DNA of 64,000 nt. It comes from Branchiostoma floridae (Eukaryota; Chordata; Leptocardii; Amphioxiformes; Branchiostomatidae). The notes below the pieces were generated by a model. It saw nothing but the letters and a program-made list of their open reading frames with translations, made no database searches and was not told where the DNA came from. The translations under genes and the position numbers were made by a program. The stretch is from contig NC_049986.1 in the NCBI RefSeq assembly GCF_000003815.2, positions 18,503,918 through 18,567,917 on the forward strand, read 5' to 3'. This document shows, piece by piece, positions 22,101-32,303 of the stretch (its first letter is position 1; every line of letters starts with the position of its first letter).

Positions 22101-25100
22101 AGAGCTCCATGCCCTGCAGGGTCTGTAAGGCAGGTCTGAAGTCTACACACTTGGACAGGGAGGTGTACCTTACCATGTGAGAGCTCCATGCCCTGTAGGG
22201 TCTGTAAGGTTGGACAGGGAGGTGTGCCTTACCATGTGAGAGCTCCATGCCTCGTAGGGTCTGTAAGGCAGGTCTGAAGTCTACACACTTGGACAGGGAG
22301 GTGTGCCTTACCATGTGAGAGCTCCATGCCCTGTAGGGTCTGTAAGGTTGGACAGGGAGGTGTGCATTACCATGTGAGAGCTCCATGCCCTGTAGTGTCT
22401 GTAAGGTTGGACAGGGAGGTGTGCCTTACCATGTGAGAGCTCCATGCCCTGTAGTGTCTGTAAGGTCTGACGTCTACACACTTAGACAGGGAGGTGTGCC
22501 TTACCATGTGAGAGCTCCATGCCCTGTAGGGTCTGTAAGGCAGGTCTGAAGTCTACCCACTTGGACAGGGAGGTGTGCCTTACCATGTGAGAGCTCCATG
22601 CCTCGTAGGGTCTGTAAGGCAGGTCTGAAGTCTACCCACTTGGACAGGGAGGTGTGCCTTACCATGTGAGAGCTCCATGCCCTGTAGGGTCTGTAAGGTT
22701 GGATAGGGAGGTGTGCATTACTTTGTGAGAGCTCCATGCCCTGCAGTGTCTGTAAGGTTGGACAGAGAGTTGTGCCTTACCATGTGAGAGCTCCATGCCC
22801 TGTAGTGTCTGTAAGGCAGGTCTGAAGTCTACACACTTGGACAGGGAGGTGTGCCTTACCATGTGAGAGCTCCATGCCCTGTAGTGTCTGTAAGGTTGGA
22901 CAGGGAGGTGTACCTTACCATGTGAGAGCTCCATGTCCTGTAGTGTCTGTAAGGTTGGACAGGGAGGTGTGCCTTACCATGTGAGAGCTCCATGCCCTGT
23001 AGGGTCTGTAAGGTTGGACAGGGAGGTGTGCCTTACCATGTGAGAGCTCCATGCCCTGTAGTGTCTGTAAGGTTGGACAGGGAGGTGTGCCTTACCATGT
23101 GAGAGCTCCATGCCCTGCAGTGTCTGTAAGGCAGGTCTGAAGTCCACACACTTGGACAGGGAGGTGTGCCTTACCATGTGAGAGCTCCATGCCCTGTAGT
23201 GTCTGTAAGGTTGGACAGGGAGGTGTGCCTTACCATGTGAGAGCTCCATGCCCTGTAGGGTCTGTAAGGTTGGACAGGGAGGTGTGCCTTACAATGTGAG
23301 AGCTCCATGCCCTGTAGTGTCTGTAAGGTTGGACAGGGAGGTGTGTCTTACCATGTGAGAGCTCCATGCCCTGCAGTGTCTGTAAGGCAGGTCTGAAGTC
23401 TACACACTTGGACAGGGAGGTGTACCTTACCATGTGAGAGCTCCATGCCCTGTAGTGCCTGTAAGGTTGGACAGGGAGGTGTGCCTTACCATGTGAGAGC
23501 TCCATGCCCTGCAGTGTCTGTAAGGCAGGTCTGAAGTCTACACACTTGGACAGGGAGGTGTGGGGGAATAGGACATCACAGGTCTCCTGGGACTTCTGCA
23601 GGTCCGTCAATCTGGGAACGGGGTAACACATACAGTCAGCCTAAGAACAGGGTAATGTGTGATCTAATATGGGATGTCTACAGCTTCAAATTTTTTTCTA
23701 TGACCCTCATTGTCTGTCTGTCAGAAGATTTAAAGCAAACTATTAACACAAAATTGCAAATATTCTAGCAGGCATGCAGCCTCTCTCTCATTGGTCAAAC
23801 TGACAATTGACATTCTCTCATTGATTGAGCTGTTAGTATTGTTGTAAATAGTCAGAACCAGTCTGTTTGGAAGATCCTATTACTAAGGCCAATCACATTA
23901 AATTGTCACTAATATTAAAATATACTGTATTGTATATGGCAACTACATTATGACAAACAGAAAAAATCAATATCGACCTAGAAAAAGGTATAAAAATGGA
24001 TGCCTACTTTTGCTGGAGGACTGCAACATCCTGTACAGAAACACAAAATTATAAGTCAAGATCATGGACATTTCAAGCGATGAATAAGAATATATCATTT
24101 GACAGGAAGAAAGATAGTGTGCCCCTCCCAATGGGCTGCACAACCAAATTGGTGCAGATCTACATTATTTTGTCTTTGTTCCAGTAATAGCTATTTTAGG
24201 CATAAAGAGTAAAGCATCATGCATCTTAAAATTAATTTAGGCTATCATGAACTGTAATGAACAAAAATATCCATCCACCATCATGATATCAATCCATCTA
24301 CTATCAATCCATCCATCCACCCACCAACCTCCATCCTTCTCTCTCATTCTCATAGATAAATAAATAAATGAATTCAATTTGACATCCATTAACCAGCCCA
24401 TACAGACCATCAGGAAGTTGACAGGTTGCTTGTTCTCCATGTGATGTTTAGCCAGTTCCAGCTCCTTAGTCAGGGTCTCGTGTTTGATCCATCCGTCTAC
24501 CATGCATCCATCCATCTACCCACCCACCATCCATCCTAAGTCTCACTCATTATAATTAATTAATAAATGAATGAATAAATTCATTTTGTCATCTATTGCA
24601 CCAGCCCATACAGACCATCAGGAAGTTGACCGGCTGTTTGTTCTCCATGTGATGTTTAGCCAGTTCCAGCTCCTTAGTCAGGGTCTCGTGTTTGTTCTTA
24701 TAGACACTCAGCAATAATCCATCCATCCCCCTCTCTCATTTCATTCATCCATACATACACAATAATCTATTGCACCAGCCCATACAGACCATAAGGAAGT
24801 TGACTGGCTGTTTGTTCTCCATGTGATGTTTAGCCAGTTCCAGCTCCTTAGTCAGGGCCTCGTGTTTGTTCTTATAGACACTCAGCATCTCCTTTTGACG
24901 CTGCAGATATCTGAAGGGGACAGAAGATGTCAGTTTCATGAGTGCCAGGTGTATGTAGACAATACATATGGCCTCCTTACTCTCATGTCCCTAATAAACG
25001 TACCGGGACGTTTATTTTTTTCCCAGGAAAATTCCACCCGGTACGTTCTTATTTGGGACGGTACGTTTATTATTTTTTTTTAAAATTGGGGCTTTGCTGA

Positions 25101-28100
25101 CCAGGGACAACCGCATAATAAAAAGTTTGGGGTTTTCTGTCCATATGTCCGCGGTATTTTTGCTCAAAATTGACACTATTTTCGGCCGAAGCAGCTCGGA
25201 TTTCCCCTCCACTGTGACCCAAACATCCTAGCGATTATGTAAAATATCGGTCGATTTTGCTATGAATGTACAAAGTAAATGTTATTATTGGGAAAATAAG
25301 CCGCCACACTGACGTTTTGAAGCACAATTTTTTATATAAACAACTTTTACAGTCTCTATTTACATCGTAAATGAACACACTGATCACATAATTTTAGCAT
25401 GTACAGTATATTTCCGACCATGTGGTTCCATGCGCTATCGGCAGCGACAACGGGGCGGACGAATAATTCCTTCACATAAGAAACAACAATTAGAACCTTC
25501 TTTCCCTTGTAATGTGAGTTTTGGGGCCGCAAATTCTCCAAAAACAGCAGAAATCCGTCAGTAAAAACAGCTTTAAACTTGAAGAAAAAGACCGAAACTG
25601 ATCCAACATGGCTGCCAGGAATAACACGCACTGACAGTAAAGCTAGCACCCTGTTGGGAGGCAGATTCGAATCACTAAAATGAGGCCGTAAACGGGTGAA
25701 AATGATTTTATTTCGGTGTAATGATGGGCTCAAAATGTCATATATATTTTCAGAGTGTTGAATTTCAGAAATAATCATAAAATTTTCTAATTTTAGCGGT
25801 TTTCTAGTGTCAAAATATAATCTGTAACATATTTAGTATTTGGGCCTGAATGCTGGGCTACTTCACAGACGAGCTCTCACAAAAACTTTGTGAACAGTTT
25901 GGGCCACAGTTTGTGTCCATTTTGGGAGTGTTGATGTGTGTTTTAATTGGTGGTAATATCTAAAACATATATGGTTGAGTACTTGGAGCTATATTTATAA
26001 TGATTTTATTGATATGCCAGTAATTTTAAGTAATGTACAAAAAATATTTATTGATTACTTGCTTCAATTTCTGAGTAGAAAATTCATGTATCATGTAAAT
26101 TTTCACTTGTGAATTTGAAAGCACTGTTGGCCCCCGGTTAGGAGTATGTATACCTTTCATTAGAAAATGGAGAAAATATTATAATTTGAACAAGATATCT
26201 ATAGTTATTCAATATTCATTATTCATACAGCTATATTTAACTGATTTGGTGATCAGGTATAAGTAAATGAAAATAAGCTACCTGCTTATTATCTTCTTGA
26301 ACAGAAGTAGCATGGACACAGGCTACATGTCAATTTGGTCATTTTCCGGGGGGTATGTTTATTCCGGGGGGTATGTTTATTAGATTTTGAAGATTTGTCC
26401 GGGGGGTATGTTTATTCTGGAAGGTATGTTTATTAGGGACATGAGAGTAAGTAAGAATTGACAGTTCCAGCTCCTTGGTCAGGGCCTCGTGTTTGTTCTT
26501 ATAGACACTCAACATCTCCTTCTGGCGCTGAAGATATCTGAAGGGGACAAAATATCACTTTCTGTATAATAGTGTACAATTACTGTATTTTCCTAAATGA
26601 GTCCTAAACTCCACATGACAGTGTTATTTTTCGATAGATATTGATTTTAGGAAGTAAAACATGCATGCATATGCTACTTCACATTTTGTACATTAAAATG
26701 CATTTAGTATTCTGCTAAACTGCCCAAGTACTATTAAATTTAATTAAGTAATTTCACTATAGTATGGCTGAACATAATCATGTGACAATGTCTGAAATAG
26801 CCTGACAAAAGTTCGGTTTAGAAAGCAATTTCAGGGGTAATGTTAAAAACTCTGATTGTGAATTCATTGATACATAATCTATTGGAAAATAACACTCCCT
26901 TCTGCCGAGTTTAGTACATGTAGAAATTTAATGTCCTTAACCTTAAACTGATATCTACTGTCGTCTGTAGGCGCACTGGTGAACCCACAGTAAAAATTAC
27001 CTCCAATCGTGTGTGCACAAAACTGCATGCACACCCAGTATTTTGAGCCCTGTATATAACAGGTAGATGTATATAGGACCTAGCCCAGGTGCTCATACCT
27101 TGTCTTGGCTGCCTTTGTCTGAGCGATGAGAGCCTGCTCCTGCCTGTCCACAGCCTTCCTCAGGTTGCTGCACTGGTCCTTGATTGACTGCTCCAGGCTC
27201 TTGGCTGATTGCTGTGAAACAGCAGGGATGGAAAGGTTTAACAGTCATCTTAAACATGATGCTTTTGATGACTGTAATTCACTTTGTCTCCTCGGTACCA
27301 AACTTTCACAGTCTTAGAAAATTTAACTTGTTCTCTGAACTAAATTTTCTCAGCGGCAGCAGGTGCACATGAAAAGTCTCTTATATTATTTGTTATCAGT
27401 AATGCATGTTACAGTCGTCACCGTGAAAACTGTGAACATAAAAGTACATTGAAAAAATCAGGAATTACAGTATATGTCCCTTCTACATGGTTGCTGGCTT
27501 TACATTGCAACTATCTTCCAGTCGTATCCACATCTGGGCGTGAATCCAGGCTGCCGGCCCCATAAAATTTTTTGAGACAGATAATTGTTCTGAGAAGCAG
27601 AGTGTGCAGACGTCAACAAAAATTTCATCAATTATTGGTTACCATTTTCCAACCACCAAATCTTGCACAAACATGCATATGCAAGTGATACGGTCAAACC
27701 TGGTCAAGCAACCACCTGGCACAGGCAACCACCTGCAGTCACAAGTCACATTAAATCGGTCCCTTCCATTTTTACATAATTAACCCCGCCCTGTCCTGAG
27801 CAACCGCCTGTTCTCAGCAGACCAATTTTCTCAGTCCCCTGACTAGTTGCTGAATCCAGGTTTGACAGATTTGAATAAACATACTTCAATCTCACTTTGA
27901 GTCTCACTCTGAGACTATCACGGATCAAGAAATAACGTTTTACAAAAAGAAATGACTTCAGAGTTCCTTATTCTATAGCAGGTGCTGCTTACTTTAATTT
28001 TCTCCTCGGAGCGTTTGAGTTTCTCCAGACTCCAGCTCATATTTTTACTCCTGCCCTCCAGCAAAGCCAGGCTCTCCCGTACCTTGTGCTGTGTAAACAG

Positions 28101-28932
28101 GACAAACACTTACTATCAACAAAACCAACAGGAACAGGTAAACATCAAATATGTATTATGGAGATATGTTTGCGAATGTTACTAGCTGACTGATGTGATA
28201 GAAATCTAGCCAGAAATAGTAGGAATTGAATTCTAGTACATGTATGCTCAGGGTTTACTTGAAACCAGAAACTAAGAAAAAAAAAATTTCAAAGCATGTA
28301 ACAATATTCTAACTACAAGAACAAGGTCTCTTCCAGTTTGCTTAATTCATTTGTGTGGACGGCAAGTGGCTGGGAGCATGATAAACTATCATTTAGTCAG
28401 GCGATTGGAGTAATATCTACCCAGAAAAAGAAATCAAACTCATAGAAAAATCTCCCTGCCCCAATCTGGAAGGTATGGTAGGAAATGAACTGGTCTGATC
28501 GGTATTTTCACTAGCCAATAGACTTGTCTTAACCCTGTATAAATGAAGTGCTGCATTACCCTTGCTGTGTCGTAAGCAGCATGTATGTCTCCTGTAGTGT
28601 GGTCCTTATGGTCTCCTTCCTGCATACATGGTGTACACACGGGCCTCTGGCAGCTCACACAGTACACATCCAGGGGCTGGTCTGGGGACAATAACAACAA
28701 CATGACAATCTATATACATGGCAGACTTCACCTCCTCAACACATCACTGCATTGGGTAGGAAGAAACTCACTCACTCACAATCCATTGTTTGATAGCAAG
28801 AAACTGCAGTGCAAATACACTCAAACACTCACAGACAGACACTCAGACACACAGATGGCATGCATACACAGACACACAAGAAAACACACACAGAGCACAC
28901 ACACTCAAAGACACACAAACACACACAGGTGA

Positions 28933-28990
<58 letters not shown>

Positions 28991-30571
28991 TACCAGTAAC
29001 AGAGAGACAACATCTCCTTACCTTGGTGCACAGGACACATGAGCGGACGAGCCTTTTTCTTCTCACTCCCACTCTCGCTGTCTCTCTTCCTCTTCCCCTC
29101 CGACTTGCGGCTCTTCTGGAAGCTGTCCGTGATGTTCTGAAGGTGGAAGTTCCGGGGAAGAGACTGGATCACACGCTCCTTTAAGGAAACCTGCAAGAAG
29201 ATGCAATAACATTCATCATCATCATCATCATTGCGGGCTACTTGTCCGGACCAAGTCCACCCTCTCCTTCCAGATACACATAGCTGTATTACTCCTGAGT
29301 CAGCTTACAGATGTGCCCTATGTGGCAGAGACTGTCATTCTCATAGAGGACATAGACATAGCGACATCTATTTAGGATTTTACCATGGTCAATATTGACT
29401 GAATGAGGCCATATATGTACTAGTAGCTGCATTAGCAAAATTTAAAAAAACTGAACGTCTAAGACTACACGTTAAATCAGAGTGATCAACACATCTTAGA
29501 TCGTTGTGTCTGTATGATAAATATTCATGTAAACAAAAAGAGCAAAAAAAGATCCAAGATGTCAGCAAAGAGAGAAAACAGAACACACCGTCTCCTTGCA
29601 GGTGGGACACTCAAACTCCAGCGCTTTTTCTGCAGTCTTGTTCTGAGATTTCCTGGATCTCCCTCGTCGCACGGGCTTGTTCTACATTCAGTAAAACAAA
29701 ACATATTTATTATTAGTTATGCTTGACATGCTCCCACATCAAGATGTTGTTCAAGGTATTAATAATGTTTCAGCACCTTAACAGTCCGGTCCAGGCCTAG
29801 AATGGCTCATGTTATATGGCTATGGTAATATTTTTTAAGCCAGCTGTGGTAAACTGTAATCTACTAGTAAGTACAAGGATTTACATATTTTTCAAAGCTA
29901 TTTCTTTTCAATTACAAGACTATCAACAGCACACTAATTTGTCATCGTTGATTCAGGATTTAATCACCTGTAGTCTTAAAAAGTGGTGTCAATTTAGTAA
30001 TGCTTCACCTTTTAGCTATTGTAATAAGGTTGAGGTCCAGACCTGTATCCATTGGTCCTAAACAATTTTACAGGTACAGCCTAGGTATTAGACACAGCTA
30101 AGTATACAGGTACACCAGATGTACAGGTACAGATATAAGGTACAGCCCTAAGGCCCCTAACCCTACCTCCTTGGGTGCTGCGATCTTCTGCAGACAGTCT
30201 GTACAGAAGCTGTGCTGACAGGGCAGAACTCGGGGCTCCGCAAACAGCTCCAGGCAGATCTGTGTGTCAGGCAACATGAGGAAACCTCTCACCCAAAACT
30301 GGATACAGAAATTATCTATACCAAACCAGCAACATAATTCATAGACATGTATAATTCGGCCACAATCAGATCTACATCAACCTTGCCATGATTCCACTAT
30401 AAAATTATAAAAGGCGTACATTAAATTCCTACGCCCCCCTCCCCACCCAGCTAGCAACGACAACAACATAGCGGTCTGAAAATCACGATCGACCCCCTAA
30501 AATAACATCAAAACCCATGCCAATCTCACCGGACAAGTCAGCTCCTCTTGCAGAGGATCTTCTGAGTCCAT
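19112..30571 (-). CDS. TRIM-type E3 ubiquitin ligase with C-terminal MATH segment
   Basis: Exons: 30530-30571, 30167-30259, 29589-29681, 29022-29190, 28560-28681, 27993-28088, 27099-27211, 24790-24910, 23490-23611, 20707-20821, 19473-19537, 19112-19183; about 400 residues. The start MDSEDPLQEELTCP joins ICLELFAEPRVLPCQHSFC, a RING finger closed by FECPTCKE. A B-box follows (CPVHQ ... YCVSCQRPVCTPC ... DHKDH), then coiled-coil helices (SEEKIK; SIKDQCSNLRKAVDRQEQAL; KNKHEALTKELELAKHH). The last exons read AELTIRASISLVDF, KGWSEFIALQELEKPG and LVNDGRVILEAFVKL, the second half of a MATH (TRAF-like) domain. Role inferred: cytosolic ubiquitin ligase with MATH-mediated substrate binding. The first half of the MATH domain was not found. 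The joins exon 8 to 9 and 10 to 11 are out of phase as drawn, so a small exon is missing, a border is misplaced, or the tail is damaged. Confidence 0.8.
20437..20510. repeat. dispersed repeat fragment (pair with 13094)
   Basis: TGGGACCTCAATAG and CAAACAAATCCATCAAAAAG repeat the sequence at 13094-13175. Intronic. Confidence 0.5.
21225..23565 (-). repeat. minisatellite array derived from exon 9 end plus splice donor of the TRIM gene
   Basis: About 35 tandem units of two lengths, near 59 bp and near 79 bp (the longer adds CAGGTCTGAAGTCTACACAC). Each unit, read on the minus strand, repeats the end of the exon at 23490-23611 (coding GMELSHG) followed by its donor GTAAGG. The array directly abuts that exon and fills the next intron. 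Neither unit length is a multiple of three. Copies are highly similar, indicating recent expansion or homogenisation. Confidence 0.93.
24285..24360. repeat. (ATCC)n-like simple repeat
   Basis: Imperfect CCAT/ATCC repeats. Similar short tracts follow each coiled-coil exon copy at 24485-24540 and 24716-24760. Confidence 0.7.
24370..24484 (-). pseudogene. truncated copy of TRIM coiled-coil exon (copy A)
   Basis: Matches the 3' two thirds of exon 24790-24910 (KHETLTKELELAKHHMENKQ region) plus its downstream donor flank, with a few substitutions. It lacks the exon's acceptor half, so it cannot be a complete alternative exon. Confidence 0.8.
24596..24712 (-). pseudogene. truncated copy of TRIM coiled-coil exon (copy B)
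   Basis: Another copy of the same exon end and donor flank, beginning inside the exon at the LLSVYKNKHETLTKEL region without an acceptor. It is closer to the intact exon than copy A. Confidence 0.8.
24980..26447. mobile_element. 1.47 kb terminal-inverted-repeat element, TA-flanked
   Basis: Left end CTCTCATGTCCCTAATAAAC and right end GTTTATTAGGGACATGAGAG are perfect inverted repeats of 20 bp, extended on both sides by similar GTACC/GGTAT boxes. TA lies directly outside each end. Subterminal GGGGGGTATGTTTATT boxes are repeated three times near the right end. No transposase-like frame is seen, so it is probably non-autonomous. It sits between two copies of a TRIM coiled-coil exon. Confidence 0.85.
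26452..26540 (-). pseudogene. coiled-coil exon copy cut at the TIR element
   Basis: Carries an intact acceptor (CCCCTTCAG) and codes YLQRQKEMLSVYKNKHEAL as the functional exon does, but the similarity stops after the KELEL codons, 10-15 bp from the element end at 26447. Without a donor it is probably not used; alternative use was not excluded. Confidence 0.75.
28938..28988. repeat. (CA)n microsatellite
   Basis: Pure CA run in the intron between the B-box exons, preceded by a looser ACACAC/AGACAC stretch from about 28815. Confidence 0.9.
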
Positions 30572-30599
30572 TTTATCCTAGAGATTTCCGACAAAAGGA

Positions 30600-31690
30600 C
30601 CGAAGAAGCAGTGCAGTTTCAAAATTAGTCAGCAGACGTTTTTTGGAACGGACTTGAAAATGGCGCCAAAGGTCAGAGGGCAAACTTAAAATTTGGCGCG
30701 CAGAGCAGACGAATAACAGTTTCTTTCTCAGAATATGCAATGACTTTGATTTTGTGACGAACTTTTCTTTTAATTCCAAACAAACAAATAAGCAAATAGA
30801 TTGAACTCTATGAAATAGAAGTAACGGTACACCGTTGGTACCGAGTACCGTAACGTTACAGTCAAAGGCGACATCTAGCAGTCCTTGCCAAAACTGCACG
30901 TTAGCCACGTCCTTAGTGCTGAAGTGGCCCTACGAAGAACAATGCAAGACTTTGCTAGTCGAGCTCACATGGTAGGACAGGGGTAATTGCAATAGTGCTA
31001 AGCAATGGGGATGAACAAATAATTTCCTGAATATTGTGTAATGTTAGTATTTTAGCCAGAAAAAGTCGTGATGTGCATTTTTATGTTAACGTTATCACAT
31101 ATTTCCTGTGACAAAATGAGATTGTGCGTATGATATCCTGAACTTCCGACTCTCATATCTGGGCCTTTTTTATTGGGTCGATTTGTGAATTATTCCCTAT
31201 TTCTGACAATCTCTGATCAGGAACTTAATCTTCTTGACTTTGATGCTGACTTAACATTTGTACCTTAAAACTCATCTTTACAAAGAAATTTAATACATTG
31301 CAATGGTCAGACATATTGCATATAAATGTATTGTATACTCTGTGTATCTTAATATAGATATCTTATCTATCAAAATTTACAATTGCTGCAACATTATCGA
31401 TCTTATTGCAATTTGTTTCCCACTTGTCATTCCAGCAACTCATCAATACAATCTAATCACATCTGACACTTTCAAGATGAGAGTACATCTTAAATATTAC
31501 AGACCCGCTGAACCTATGCCTCCTCTATATCGACACCTCACAATCAACTATGGATGTCCTGATGCATTTCAATTTTTCATTATTTAAGTGTATACTAGTA
31601 TGTTGGATCTCTAATGTTATCAAGTTTTACCAACCTACTATTTCATGAGCATAATTGGAAGCACAACATTTCACTTCTTTTCTTATGTAT
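30600..31690. other. upstream region of the TRIM gene, no other gene seen
   Basis: Begins just 5' of the TRIM start codon. AT-rich beyond 31.0 kb with only short unsupported open frames. The TRIM promoter should lie in the first few hundred bases. Confidence 0.45.
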
Positions 31691-32303
31691 AATTCTATCA
31701 TATTTTGCATGTAAAAAACATTACCATTGAAATTCCATTGCCACTTTTTAGAGCCAGGTGAGAGTTTGTCATATCTGACACTTTCAAGGTGAGACTGCAT
31801 CTAACCTTTGCTGTCATTAGAGCTTGCTGGAAAGCTGTCAAGAACATCATATGTTGTATGTAAATATTCTGAAATTCCATATCTATCCTTTTTCATCTCA
31901 TATTTAGAGTTTTGCTTGTGCAGGCTCTGCCCGTTTGACCCTGATGTCCACTCTCTCTACTCTACAGCTGGACAGGTCGGCCTTTCTTAATATATATAAC
32001 ATCATATTTTGCATGTTAAAAATCTGAAATGTCATCTCTACCCTTTTTAGCGTCAGACTAAAGTTTTGCTTGTGCAGACTCCACCCTTTTCACTCTGACG
32101 TCCATCCTCTCCACCCTACAGCTGGACAGTTTGGCCTTTCTTCCTTATGTATATCATCATATTTTGTATGTAAAAAATTTGAACGTTCATCTCTACCCTT
32201 TCTAGAGTCAGATTTAGAGTTTTGCTTGAGCAGACTCCACCCTTCTGACCCTGACATCCATCCTCTCCACCCTGCAGCCCGACAGGTCGGCCTTCACCAG
32301 CTC
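31690..32303 (-). repeat. tandem copies (about 145-165 bp) of the GST terminal exon end
   Basis: Three clear copies (31908-31989, 32052-32133, 32217-32300) and a weaker one near 31750. The 32217 copy is the real end of the GST gene. The two downstream copies keep the same reading frame open (KADLSSCRVERVDIRVKRAE and KAKLSSCRVERMDVRVKRVE against KADLSGCRVERMDVRVRRVE). Spacer sequence with CATCATATTTTGCATGT is repeated too. Confidence 0.85.

Noticed and set aside
21225-23565. CRISPR-like array of repeats
   Set aside because: Units are contiguous with no unique spacers, the genome is eukaryotic, and the repeat is derived from the neighbouring exon.
21224-23631. Several long open frames across the tandem array on the minus strand, plus one on the plus strand
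   Set aside because: They are produced by repeat units lacking stops; they read through splice donors and alternate frames between 59 and 79 bp units.
25356-25778. 140-codon open frame inside the TIR element as a transposase
   Set aside because: No DDE-type motif, DNA-binding domain or recognisable similarity; composition looks incidental.
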